From SAR86 cluster bacterium (lineage in GTDB: Bacteria; Pseudomonadota; Gammaproteobacteria; Pseudomonadales; Pseudohongiellaceae), in NCBI GenBank assembly GCA_002401885.1, contig NVUL01000011.1, positions 10,325-50,285 on the forward strand: a stretch of 39,961 nucleotides of DNA. The letters run 5' to 3'. The notes under the pieces are model-generated. The model did no database searches. It saw only the letters and a list, made by a program, of their open reading frames with translations, and was not told where the DNA came from. Numbering within the stretch: the first letter of the stretch is position 1; the number at the start of each line of letters is the position of its first letter. This document shows, piece by piece, positions 25,379-34,171 of this stretch. The position numbers and the translations under genes are program-made.

Positions 25379-26353
25379 ATGAACCATCGAGTTGTAACCG
25401 CATTGAATCTAGCCCTAGCCAGCCTGTTGATTGCTCCCGCACTTATTGCGCAGTCTTCCGATATTCCGCGTACGGAGTTTGGAACACCTGATTTTCAAGG
25501 CACATATACCTACAGGACTCTCACGCCACTGAATCGGCCTCCAGAGCTGGCGGACAAAGAAGTCTTGACGGTAGAGGAAGCCATAGAGTGGCAGCAGTTC
25601 GAGAATCGTCGCCAGGACCGCGACCTCATTATCGATTCAGTGGGGGGTGCCGGCTATCCACCGGGCGTGATTTCCTACAACAATTTCTGGTATGAGCGCG
25701 GCATAGAGACCATCGCAGACCGCAGGACTTCCCTCGTTTATGACCCACCCAATGGCAGAATGCCGGCTATGAATGCAAGCGGTCAAAAACGTCGCGCGGA
25801 AATAGCTGAGATGAGAAGATTGAGTCTTGGTCCAGAGGGCCGAACACTGGCCGATCGCTGCTTACAGATGGGAGGCCTGCCCATGACATCGGGTGCCTAC
25901 AACAACAATATGCAACTCATACAGACTAAGGATCATATTGTCATCGTCAACGAGATGATTCACCGTGCGCGCATCATCAGACTCGATAGTGAGCATCATA
26001 CGCGCCAGCTCAAATGGAGTGGCGATTCCATCGCCCATTGGGAAGGCGACACTCTAGTGATTCATACTCAACATTTCTATCAGAACCAGAACGGCAGAGG
26101 ATCCTCCGCCAGCATGCAGTTGGAGGAGCGACTCAGCTGGATCGATGAGAATACTCTGGACTATGATTTCACCATGCAAGATCCAGAAACATGGGACGTA
26201 AGTTGGTCTGCGCGGTTACCGATGCGCCGAATCGAAGACCCGCTTTTTGAGTACGCCTGCCATGAGGGCAATCACGGTCTGCCTGGTATTCTTGCCGGCT
26301 GGCGCCGCTACGAATCCATGGGCATGAACGGTGACGGCACAGCTAAAGAATAG
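25379..26353 (+). CDS. Secreted protein of unknown function (paralogue of 34172-35155)
   Basis: The 324-residue protein has a signal peptide ending ALIAQ. The mature part starts DIPRTEFGTPDFQGTYTYRT and contains TPLNRPPELADKE, SVGGAGYPPGVISYN, RRTSLVYDPPNGR, ADRCLQMGG, HWEGDTLVIHTQHF and a C-terminal ACHEGNHGLPGILAGWR. The product of the gene at 34172-35155 matches almost throughout. Two conserved Cys (one in DRC, one in ACHEGNH) could form a disulphide, and the His-rich C-terminus might bind metal; both are inferences. The family is not characterised as far as I know. GGAGGT lies five bases before the ATG. Single gene, convergent with the VOC gene. Confidence 0.8.
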   Translation: MNHRVVTALNLALASLLIAPALIAQSSDIPRTEFGTPDFQGTYTYRTLTPLNRPPELADKEVLTVEEAIEWQQFENRRQDRDLIIDSVGGAGYPPGVISYNNFWYERGIETIADRRTSLVYDPPNGRMPAMNASGQKRRAEIAEMRRLSLGPEGRTLADRCLQMGGLPMTSGAYNNNMQLIQTKDHIVIVNEMIHRARIIRLDSEHHTRQLKWSGDSIAHWEGDTLVIHTQHFYQNQNGRGSSASMQLEERLSWIDENTLDYDFTMQDPETWDVSWSARLPMRRIEDPLFEYACHEGNHGLPGILAGWRRYESMGMNGDGTAKE

Positions 26354-26416
26354 GACCCAATAGGTCTGCGTTTTGAAAACTAGATATTTTTATGCAGACC
26401 CATTTATCCGTATTGG

Positions 26417-27523
26417 CTATCGTTCCAGCTGAGGCACCGAATAGGGAGAATCTGGATCTACGGCCTGACGTAGAGAGAAAACATTGCCATCGATATCGTT
26501 TGCATAGACCTGCCAGAAACTCCCTAACAGAACTGGGTCGCTGATAAATTCCACTCCCAGATCGGACATGCGCGCATACTCAGCCTGGATGTCGCCTACC
26601 TCAATCGAATAGGAGTAACCAAGCGCTGTGCTATCTCTATTGCCTAAAAACTGAGTCGTTACCGGGTTATCATATTGCCAGAACTCCATGCTTTTCGATC
26701 GCTGAGCCATCCTGAAGAACATGACTTTAAGCTCCACATCATCCACATCAGTAGCATCATCGAAAGTCACTCGATCCGCGATATCAGCTGTTCGATAAGG
26801 ATTGAAGCCCATTATTTCTGAGTAGTAGTCGGTCAATCGCTCGATGTCATGCGTTACCAAGGCAACTTGTGTCATCCACATGTCTAAGCCTTGTTCTATC
26901 CATTCAGGATTTCGTGGGTCTCCCCCTAAACGACTGAAATCAAGCTGCTCCAGCTCAATCATGTTGCCTTCCGGATCGTAGGCATAGGCATAAGTCACAC
27001 CCGCCCCCAATAGATCTACAGGGCCATCGCCGCGACTGAGCATCTCAGCTCCTGCGCGCTTGAATTTGTCGTATCCCGACAAGTGTGATGGTGACTGAAA
27101 ACAGGTATGAGTCATACCCGGGCCTTCCACCGGCATCTTGCTGATCGGCTTGTCTCGGTTATGACTAAATTCCGTGAGTTCGAAAAGCATATTCGGCGCT
27201 TCGAGCACCGCTATCTCATACTCTATTCCCTCAAAACCAAATAGTTTGTCCGCTGCACTATTGCTACGAACTACTTCTCTGCTAATTAATTTAAAACCCG
27301 AAGCCCTCTGATAAAAATCTAGCGACGTATCCAAATCTCTCACCGATAGACCGATGTGATTGACGCCTAATAAGGTCGCTGGGGAATCAGAGATTGTTGC
27401 ATCTGGATCAATTTCATAGGCAAGCGCCTGCGTAGAAAATAGCAGCGATGCTGTCGAAAGAAGCAAGCTCGAGAAGATCGATCTGGCGCGAAGTTTATTT
27501 CGGCAAGCAAAAAGGTTGTACAT
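26417..27523 (-). CDS. Exported two-domain VOC (glyoxalase/dioxygenase fold) protein
   Basis: The 368-residue protein begins with a long signal peptide (hydrophobic core IFSSLLLSTASLLFSTQALA). The first VOC domain (about residues 50-200) has the metal-ligand pattern: His in GVNHIGLSVRD, Glu in LFELTEF, His in GMTHTCF, Glu in NMIELEQ. The second domain (about 215-355) has the fold (VTHDIERLTDYYSEIMGF) but lacks clear ligands, like the degenerate halves of extradiol dioxygenases. Export is unusual for this superfamily, so it probably works in the periplasm. It lies between two secreted-protein genes, and the cytochrome c-PQQ dehydrogenase gene starts upstream on the same strand (79-base gap). 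The reaction is unknown. Confidence 0.84.
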   Translation of the reverse strand: MYNLFACRNKLRARSIFSSLLLSTASLLFSTQALAYEIDPDATISDSPATLLGVNHIGLSVRDLDTSLDFYQRASGFKLISREVVRSNSAADKLFGFEGIEYEIAVLEAPNMLFELTEFSHNRDKPISKMPVEGPGMTHTCFQSPSHLSGYDKFKRAGAEMLSRGDGPVDLLGAGVTYAYAYDPEGNMIELEQLDFSRLGGDPRNPEWIEQGLDMWMTQVALVTHDIERLTDYYSEIMGFNPYRTADIADRVTFDDATDVDDVELKVMFFRMAQRSKSMEFWQYDNPVTTQFLGNRDSTALGYSYSIEVGDIQAEYARMSDLGVEFISDPVLLGSFWQVYANDIDGNVFSLRQAVDPDSPYSVPQLER

Positions 27524-27602
27524 ACAGAGTTTCTCTAAAAATTCGAATAAAAGATTGATACCACACTACAAAATAGCTGTGGGTCGAGCGTATACCTCAA
27601 GC

Positions 27603-29471
27603 TTAGTTTCCATCAAGTGAATAAACTAATAGCACATTACCCGGCGCCTCGGCCCACTTCTCATAACCCGAGGTGATGAAAACCTGACCATTCATAATTA
27701 CTGGCCCATCTGATTCGATGGAACCGCCCCTCGCTTCAATCCCATTTCGAGTCCCGAAACTTTGCCGTGTATTGGTTTCCCAAAGTATGTTGCCATTGTC
27801 GACATCGAAAGCGCGCAAGATGCCGTCTAGACCGCCAGCAAATACTAGATCGGCGGTACTACTGACCGCGGCAGAGATTCCTGGCCAGCAAAGGAATGGA
27901 CTCTCTTCGCATTTGTCTGGCAAGTCGTTGCGCCACAGAACTTCCCCCGTGCTGGGCTTCAGGGCATGGATGCCCGGATGCGCTGCTCCAACATTGTAGG
28001 GATTGTTTGTTGGCAAATCTGAAACACCGACGAATAGCTTCTCCCCATTGGTGCTCATGCCATAGTGGATGCCACCCATGGTGCCACCACTTCCGGCGCG
28101 TTGTTCCCACACGAGCGCGCCTTCATTTGCCGGGTCGAGGGCATAGACCATGCCGGACTTCTGACCTACCCAAATTAATTCACGACCGTTCTCATCCAGC
28201 GCCAATATGGGAGAGGCTCCAATATCATAGTCGGGCCCATCCTCCTCGGGGCAGTTTGGTGTTCTTCTTGAGCAGGCACCATTCCAAGCATCATCCTTGG
28301 TAAGTTGAGCCGCCCAAACAATCTCTCCGGTCGCCAAATCCACAGCCAGCACGGCATCGCTATAACCATTTGCAGGCGAGGAATAATTCTCACCAGTACC
28401 TGCATAAACCAGATTTCTTTTCGCATCGATTGTCGGACTCGACCAGATAGGAGCGCCTGATGGGCCGTACTGCTGTATGCCAGCGGTGCTCAAAATAGTT
28501 GGGCGCGGTTCATCGGTTGTATAGGTACGCCACAACTCCTCTCCAGTACCAATGCTTAGCGCAACTAGCGCGCCACGAAACGAGCAGCAGGGATAATTCA
28601 CTCTAGCGGCTAGCAGAACCTCCAGTGAAGATACGGGTACAATAAGCGTGTCCTCATGGGCGATCACCGAACCGGTTATTGTCGCCTGGGGGTGATCATG
28701 TACTTCTTTTTTCCAATTTAGCTCGCCAGTCTGCGCATTCACCGAGTAAGCACTGCCCGCAAAATCTCCGAACAAAAGTGTTTCAGGCACACCCTGTTCA
28801 TCAGCATCGACATAAATTGCTCCGCGCACTTCTGCATCGGCGCTGAAAGTCCACCAGGGGCAGCCATTTGAATTGTCTAGTGCATAGATGGTCCCTTCCT
28901 GACTACCGATGAAAGTAACTTCGGGGGTGACTACAGGCTGTGACCGCGATCTGGTGGCATCTGGAAACGCGAATGCCCATTTGAGTTCTAGCTGCCCAAC
29001 ATTGCTCTTAGTGAGCAACCTTTCATCTGCCTGATGGCGCGTATTTCCATTCGCCCCACCCCATCCGTTCCAGCTCACTGACTGGCTTAGAGATGCCGTT
29101 GCAGCCAAGCTTGATTCGCAGCTAAAACTGACGCTTCCTGTGCGCGTTTCATCGAATCGTTCACCGGTAAGGAAGTAGGCAATGTTTCGTTTTTGCTCGC
29201 GCGGTATAGCCATACCTGAAGTTGCCATGGAGCCAGATTCAAGCGCCTCTACAATTCGTCTTGGAGTGTATAGTTCAAAAGCCGCTCGTCGTGGGGCTTC
29301 TAGCAAGGCCCCTTCGTGGCATTCAGCGCAAAACAGCCGGTATTGTGTTTCTCCATCCGCCAATTCCGCTTCGCTCTGAACATCCTGAGAAAATACAATG
29401 GCGGGAGCAAGAAAGAACAAACTCGCTGTGGTACATATTCTGATTATTCTGTTTCGCATGCCTAGTTCCAT
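27603..29471 (-). CDS. Cytochrome c-PQQ dehydrogenase (polyvinyl-alcohol-dehydrogenase-like)
   Basis: The 622-residue protein has a signal peptide, then a small cytochrome c domain with haem site CAECH (C48, C51, H52) and a possible Met ligand near residue 82 or 87. Next comes a PQQ-type beta-propeller starting WNGWGGANGNTRHQA, with a Cys pair in NYPCCSFRGALVAL and blades such as VYALDPANEGALVWEQ. The cytochrome-first order and the Cys pair resemble polyvinyl alcohol dehydrogenase-type quinoproteins, which oxidise alcohols in the periplasm and pass electrons to their own haem. Start ATG 29471; a second ATG four codons in (29459) has GGAA upstream and may be used. The VOC gene follows on the same strand. 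Confidence 0.88.
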   Translation of the reverse strand: MELGMRNRIIRICTTASLFFLAPAIVFSQDVQSEAELADGETQYRLFCAECHEGALLEAPRRAAFELYTPRRIVEALESGSMATSGMAIPREQKRNIAYFLTGERFDETRTGSVSFSCESSLAATASLSQSVSWNGWGGANGNTRHQADERLLTKSNVGQLELKWAFAFPDATRSRSQPVVTPEVTFIGSQEGTIYALDNSNGCPWWTFSADAEVRGAIYVDADEQGVPETLLFGDFAGSAYSVNAQTGELNWKKEVHDHPQATITGSVIAHEDTLIVPVSSLEVLLAARVNYPCCSFRGALVALSIGTGEELWRTYTTDEPRPTILSTAGIQQYGPSGAPIWSSPTIDAKRNLVYAGTGENYSSPANGYSDAVLAVDLATGEIVWAAQLTKDDAWNGACSRRTPNCPEEDGPDYDIGASPILALDENGRELIWVGQKSGMVYALDPANEGALVWEQRAGSGGTMGGIHYGMSTNGEKLFVGVSDLPTNNPYNVGAAHPGIHALKPSTGEVLWRNDLPDKCEESPFLCWPGISAAVSSTADLVFAGGLDGILRAFDVDNGNILWETNTRQSFGTRNGIEARGGSIESDGPVIMNGQVFITSGYEKWAEAPGNVLLVYSLDGN

Positions 29472-29634
29472 TGATTGATTGCGGTTTGTAGTTCTTTTTG
29501 TAGCGAAACTGCCTGCCTAATGGTAATAGCATGAGAATTTGCTAGTTTAATTACAACCGCGAACGCTGTCGCCGCCTAGCGAGATTAGCATTAATGCAGA
29601 TACAATAAAATTAACTTGGCAAAGACGATGTCGA

Positions 29635-29868
29635 GTGAATATTGTGTCGCCAGGGCCCATTTATCATGAGGGCGGGTTCTGGGAAATGGTGAAGAACAAT
29701 CAACCCGACTTAACTAAGCGGGTCGAAGCAGTTTCAGAATTCAATCGATTAGGCACTCCGCAGGAAGTAGCAAACGCAGCTACCTTCCTTGCTAGCCCGG
29801 CGGCATCGAATGTTACAGGTGCAAATCTACGAGTTGGTGGCCTGGCCATAAAAACAGGCAATATTTGA
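29635..29868 (+). pseudogene. Short-chain dehydrogenase (SDR) C-terminal remnant
   Basis: The 77-residue frame matches the C-terminal third of classical SDR enzymes: VNIVSPGPI at the start (preceded by an Arg codon, as in R-V-N), then NRLGTPQEVANAATFLASP and VTGANLRVGG. The Rossmann glycine motif and the Tyr-x-x-x-Lys active site are missing. Upstream the frame breaks within a few codons. It is a decayed gene and cannot be an enzyme alone. Confidence 0.8.
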
Positions 29869-29893
29869 TGCTACCAAGGCAACTATTAGAAAC

Positions 29894-29920
29894 ACTCATT
29901 AACTTAACCACTTAATGAGT
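29894..29920 (-). terminator. Candidate terminator hairpin of the TPR-oxygenase gene
   Basis: ACTCATTAA (29894-29902) pairs perfectly with TTAATGAGT (29912-29920) around nine bases. On the minus strand it lies 16 bases after the stop at 29937 and is followed by a modestly T-rich stretch. Confidence 0.5.
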
Positions 29921-29936
29921 CCCGGCTCGGCTGTGC

Positions 29937-31475
29937 TTATAAGTGACGATATAAGTCAAAGGCAATTACGCATCTATCTGTGTCTTCGCTAAAAGGAATA
30001 GTTTTGTGGTAAAGAGAGGAAGGGAAAAAAATAATATCACCCCTACTGGGACGATGGATTTTACGCGGGTAGTTATCATCCAAGATGGGTAAATCATGGC
30101 CTTGAAGACTTAACTCAATCGCGCCTTCATTAGCATCTGTCGCATCAATAGTTTTTAGATAGATGACGCCGCTTAGCCAAGCCGACGGGTGATTGTGTGA
30201 TTGTTGGTGGCCATTTTTAATCAGCCGAACATACCAACCTCTTAGATCATATTCACTAGGCCAAGATTTTATATACTCACAATCTTCAGATGAAAATTTG
30301 GAATAATATGACTCTATTTCCTTTCGAAGTATTTTTTCAAGAGCCTCGCAGTTCTTACCGGCTTTAAAAATTGTCGGCGCAGTCTGGAAGCCAAATTTGG
30401 TAACTCCATGTCTTGGCTCCCACAATTGTGTTACTTCTGCAGCCTCAAGCATTAGGCCTTCAACAAAGCCACTCACGTCAAGAAGGTGGTCACTTAGGTT
30501 TCCTGCTTGAAAGAAATCTAAGGGATTTTTACAAAAGGGATACGGATCTTCGAGTTTTAGCTGATTGTTGACGAAGGCACTGACTCCGGCTACGCGAAGA
30601 TTGATGTCCGCTGATTCAGCTAGTACGTGTAACCTTTCTCTTAGCTCGGCATAACGACCCAGAATATAGAGGCATTCAAGGGATTGAGCTTTCGAATTAA
30701 GCCAGAACAGAGGGTTAGATGGGTCAGACTCCGATGCTACACAATCAAAGTGTTGAATGGCATCTTGGTATTCTCCAACTTCTCTTAATGCATTACCCAT
30801 ATTGTTATGAGCTTGAGCAGAATCAGGTACGATCTTTAGCGCGCTTTTGTAACAGTCTAACGAAGCTGCAAAGTCACCCTTATCATGAAAGGCATGCCCC
30901 ATATTGTTATAGGCGTTCGCATAATTAGGCTTTATCTTTATAGCCTCTTTGTAGCTGTCGATCGCGGCGTCTAGGTCACCTTTCTCTAGGAGCGAACTGC
31001 CCAAATTGTTGTACGCTTCGGCAAACTCAGGACTTATTTTCAAAGCCTGTTTGTAGCTCTCTATGGCGGCCTCTAGCTCTCCATTATGCTGCAGGGCAGC
31101 ACCTAAGTTGTTTAGGGCGTCAGCGTTATCAGGACTGTTACGAACAGCCTGTTGGTAACAGTTTATGGATGCTCTTAGATCACCCTTATCTCGAAAGGCA
31201 TGACCCATCACGTAATAGACTTCAGTGTAATCAGGCTTGATTTTGACGGCTTGTTTGAAGCTATCTATAGCGGCATCTCGGTCTCCCCTCTGCTGCAGGG
31301 TAACTCCTAAGTTGGTATGCGCCTCAGCCATAACATCTATATCGTGGGGGGTATCGAGATGCCTTGACTCAGAGAGTAAAACAGTTCGATAAAACTGTTC
31401 AGCTGCGTGAAGATTTCCTTCTTTGTGCGCGACCACGCCGCGCTTCAGCACCTGAGCGGCTGTAAGATTCATCAT
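29937..31475 (-). CDS. TPR-repeat protein with C-terminal 2OG-Fe(II) oxygenase domain
   Basis: Taking the ATG at 31475 (the frame also opens from a TTG at 31493), the protein is 512 residues. About seven TPR repeats fill residues ~8-270, with strong units such as AIDSYKEAIKIKPNYANAY. A linker follows, then a 2-oxoglutarate/iron oxygenase of the putative 2OG-FeII_Oxy_5 type: QSHNHPSAWLSGVIYLKT, with His ligands, FFPSSLYHKTIPF, with the distal His, and DRCVIAFD, with the Arg for 2OG. The TPRs probably recruit a protein or sugar substrate for hydroxylation. No glycosyltransferase is near. The leader contains a direct repeat and a hairpin, which may regulate it. Confidence 0.87.
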   Translation of the reverse strand: MMNLTAAQVLKRGVVAHKEGNLHAAEQFYRTVLLSESRHLDTPHDIDVMAEAHTNLGVTLQQRGDRDAAIDSFKQAVKIKPDYTEVYYVMGHAFRDKGDLRASINCYQQAVRNSPDNADALNNLGAALQHNGELEAAIESYKQALKISPEFAEAYNNLGSSLLEKGDLDAAIDSYKEAIKIKPNYANAYNNMGHAFHDKGDFAASLDCYKSALKIVPDSAQAHNNMGNALREVGEYQDAIQHFDCVASESDPSNPLFWLNSKAQSLECLYILGRYAELRERLHVLAESADINLRVAGVSAFVNNQLKLEDPYPFCKNPLDFFQAGNLSDHLLDVSGFVEGLMLEAAEVTQLWEPRHGVTKFGFQTAPTIFKAGKNCEALEKILRKEIESYYSKFSSEDCEYIKSWPSEYDLRGWYVRLIKNGHQQSHNHPSAWLSGVIYLKTIDATDANEGAIELSLQGHDLPILDDNYPRKIHRPSRGDIIFFPSSLYHKTIPFSEDTDRCVIAFDLYRHL

Positions 31476-31820
31476 ATGGACTACCGTAACCAATTAATAA
31501 ATACTAAATTAATACTTCGTAGGTTACGTCAGGTATTTTTAACTACCTGAGAACAGGCCAATGTACGCAACCAATTAATAGAACTACATTATTAATACTA
31601 CTTCGGCTTTGGTGAGAATTAGACGAAAATTCACCTCGGCTATACTGCCAGCCTTACACAAAATAATTCTGCAATAAGACTGAATTAGCGTCAGGAATTA
31701 TACTTACAGGATAGGAAAAATAAAGAAACAAAGTGTTACACATAATCTCAGCACATTAAGGATTCGCGCAAGAATATTGATCTAGATCATGGCTTAGTAA
31801 ATTACAACTTAAATTAGTGA
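31476..31820. other. AT-rich intergenic region with direct repeats and a hairpin
   Basis: Imperfect direct repeats lie at 31486-31519 and 31567-31605, sharing AACCAATTAATA and ending ACTTCG or TACTTCG. Between them TCAGGTA (31529-31535) pairs with TACCTGA (31544-31550) around TTTTTAAC. The region is upstream of the TPR-oxygenase gene and downstream of gloB, so it probably holds the former's promoter. No gene is seen. Confidence 0.6.
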
Positions 31821-32618
31821 CTACCACTCGTCTCGTAGTCGACGAAGGCCAACGAAAGTTGATTGATCATCCAATTCTCTTTCATCCGTATTCAAACTCA
31901 CGGCAATTCCCGTACGTACCTGCGCTTGATCCAGTCTAAAGAAAACGTTAATTTCTCGTTCTAAACCGATGGTGCTGACATAGCTTTCTGCGCTTAGTCC
32001 CGCCTTAAACTCAGCACGCAATGATTGCGCTGATTGATTGTCAGGCTCTCGGTCCAGTGTGAATCCCAAATTATTCTCAATATAGTCATGTCCCGGGAAG
32101 ACACGCACGTCATCCGCCAGCGGGAAAATTTGTTCGACGAATGTTTGGTGCATGAGCTCAGGCGCGCCACCCAGATCGCAACGTCCTATTCCCGCATTGA
32201 ACAATGTGTCACCACAAAATAGAGCCGGGCTCTCTGACTCGGCGCCAGAGAAATACAAACAGATATGGCTCATGGTATGGCCTGGGGTATCCATCACTTT
32301 CAGGTTCAGCTCACCACATTTCAATGTATCACCGGCTTGCAAACCTCTATCCACATTCGGTATAGCCTGCATGGCCTCGACATGGGCTACCAATTCAGCA
32401 CCGGTGGCTGCAATAACTGGCTCATTGCCACCAATGTGATCGTGGTGGTGATGAGTATTAGCAACTGTCTTGATGCTCCATCCCAATTCTTCAGCAACCT
32501 TTAAACACAGAGCATGATCCAAGGGATCAATAGCAATTGCCTCTAAGGTCTCCTCACAGGCAAGCAAATACATGTAGTTACTCAAGGCATTCCGAATGGG
32601 TATTTGTCTAATTAGCAT
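31821..32618 (-). CDS. gloB: Hydroxyacylglutathione hydrolase (glyoxalase II)
   Basis: The 265-residue metallo-beta-lactamase-fold enzyme has THHHHDH at 55-61, His114 in TPGHT, bridging Asp137 in CGDTLF and His177 in FPGHDY, the full two-metal set of glyoxalase II. The C-terminal substrate domain contains NVFFRLDQ, where the usual motif has N-P-F-L-R. It hydrolyses S-lactoylglutathione to D-lactate and glutathione in methylglyoxal detoxification. AGGGAAA precedes the ATG. It is divergent from a glutathione S-transferase gene, a plausible functional pairing around glutathione. Length is usual. Confidence 0.93.
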   Translation of the reverse strand: MLIRQIPIRNALSNYMYLLACEETLEAIAIDPLDHALCLKVAEELGWSIKTVANTHHHHDHIGGNEPVIAATGAELVAHVEAMQAIPNVDRGLQAGDTLKCGELNLKVMDTPGHTMSHICLYFSGAESESPALFCGDTLFNAGIGRCDLGGAPELMHQTFVEQIFPLADDVRVFPGHDYIENNLGFTLDREPDNQSAQSLRAEFKAGLSAESYVSTIGLEREINVFFRLDQAQVRTGIAVSLNTDERELDDQSTFVGLRRLRDEW

Positions 32619-32878
32619 GAATTTCCCTGCCTTGATGGATATTGATCAAACTATCTTACATCAAAATCTGCAGGGCTAGCAGCAAGAACATTGCGGAAAT
32701 GTCAGTAGCCACCTTACAACGGATGGCTTGATAAGCAGAGGCAGATATTTACCAGATTTAGTACGAATTCCCCTCGTCGCGATAGGTTGTTATCCTTGAT
32801 GCAATTCTTAAGCCTTTGCTTAACCCATTCCTCGCCCGATATTGTCGAGGACAAATATCCTACCTTGAGGTGACTCTC

Positions 32879-33490
32879 TTGAAACTTTACGACCTACCCG
32901 CTTCTCCCAACGCTCGTCGCGTTCGAATATTTCTCGCTGAGAAAGGGCTCGATGTCCCAATGGTGCCTGTGAACATGATGACAGGAGAAAACCAAACCGA
33001 TGACTATCTGGCGAAAAACTCGCTAGGCAGAATGCCGCTTCTTGAACTGGAGGACGGCAGCTGTATTGCCGAATCCATGGCCATATGTCGATACCTTGAG
33101 GAGATGCACCCTAGCCCTTCGCTGATGGGAAACGGTGCTCTGGAATCGGCTACGATCGAGATGTGGCAGCGACGCATGGAATTTGAATTCATTCTGCCAA
33201 TTATCAGTATATTTCGACATACGGCCGATATGTGGAAAGACCGATTCGTCCAGATACCAGAAGTTGCGGAACAGGAAAGAATAGCGGTAAAGGCACGCAT
33301 GGAATGGCTGGATAAGGAGCTAAACGGGAAACAGTTTATTGCAGGCGGCGACTACAGCGTGGCCGACATAACGGCACAGTGCGCTTTTGTCATGGCCAAG
33401 GCTGCCTTAGGTATTAGAATTCCTGAGGAGCTGAAAAACCTGAGTGGCTGGTGGGCTAGAGTAAGCACGCGCCCAACCGCCCGGGCCTGA
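32879..33490 (+). CDS. Glutathione S-transferase
   Basis: The start is taken as TTG at 32879 because GAGGTG lies six bases upstream and the family begins right there (LKLYDLPASPNARRVRI); a longer frame to 32816 adds non-family residues. This gives 203 residues. The N-terminal thioredoxin-fold domain has SPNARRV at the glutathione end and GRMPLLELEDG with IAESMAICRYLEE, the cis-Pro and the E-S pair binding glutathione. The helical C-terminal domain has GGDYSVADITAQCA, the N-capping motif, and ends TARA. It conjugates glutathione to electrophiles, or is a relative with isomerase activity. Divergent from gloB. Confidence 0.88.
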   Translation: MKLYDLPASPNARRVRIFLAEKGLDVPMVPVNMMTGENQTDDYLAKNSLGRMPLLELEDGSCIAESMAICRYLEEMHPSPSLMGNGALESATIEMWQRRMEFEFILPIISIFRHTADMWKDRFVQIPEVAEQERIAVKARMEWLDKELNGKQFIAGGDYSVADITAQCAFVMAKAALGIRIPEELKNLSGWWARVSTRPTARA

Positions 33491-33598
33491 ATTTCATCGA
33501 ATAGGTCGAGCTTCACAGGATGACGGAAAGGCTTTTTCTGACAACTTAAATCGACAGTTGGCACAACACAATAAAGTACAAAAAAATAAGGATTTGCT

Positions 33599-33991
33599 AT
33601 GACTTTTATCACAACTCAAATCAAGTGGATCATGCTGATCACCGGCTTAGTCACCTGCAGCATGTTTCAAGCATTTCTATTTCCTGAAAATGGTTTGAAT
33701 ATGTTATTCGGGGCGAGTATTGATGGGCCAATCGCTGATGTTGTGGTGAGAAATTGGGGAGCTCTGATTGGTATAGTCGGCATGTTGCTCATTTTCGGCG
33801 CGTTCAAGCCGCATTCCAGACCACTAATATTAATTCTCGGCGCTGGCACCAAGATCATATTCATAGGTCTCATTCTGATCTACGGAAGTGACTATTTGGA
33901 GACTGCCAGAGGCGCCATCATTTTCGATAGCCTTGCGATTCTACTTTATCTAATCTATCTAATTCAGAACCGAAGAGAACTGACGTTCTGA
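33599..33991 (+). CDS. Small four-helix membrane protein, unknown function
   Basis: The 130-residue protein is mostly hydrophobic, with helices at about 9-29, 53-70, 75-95 and 104-122, and a polar loop with DGPIADVVVRNWGALIG. AAGGA lies eight bases before the ATG. It follows the GST gene by 108 bases on the same strand. Convergent with the secreted protein gene at 34172. I do not recognise a specific family; an enzyme role is unlikely. Confidence 0.68.
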   Translation: MTFITTQIKWIMLITGLVTCSMFQAFLFPENGLNMLFGASIDGPIADVVVRNWGALIGIVGMLLIFGAFKPHSRPLILILGAGTKIIFIGLILIYGSDYLETARGAIIFDSLAILLYLIYLIQNRRELTF

Positions 33992-34016
33992 GAAATAAAT
34001 TTTGGAGATAAAGCAC

Positions 34017-34038
34017 TCGCGGAAAAATAAATCCGCGA
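34017..34038. terminator. Candidate hairpin between convergent genes
   Basis: TCGCGGA (34017-34023) pairs with TCCGCGA (34032-34038) around AAAATAAA. It lies between the convergent stops at 33991 and 34172. There is an A-run on its right but no clear T-tract, so its strength is uncertain. Confidence 0.45.
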
Positions 34039-34171
34039 AAAAATAGGACACTACGCTCACTCTAGCACCCATTTCTCGCTTGAAAGTAATACTGGCAACT
34101 AACGTCCCTCCAAATCTCAACCTTCCTGGAAATTACATAAAGACCATTTCGTGAAATCAAGCATTTCTCCA

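Noticed and set aside
25368..25380. GGTTCGAAT as a possible tRNA T-arm
   Set aside because: It is the ribosome site and start region of the secreted protein gene; no cloverleaf can be drawn around it.
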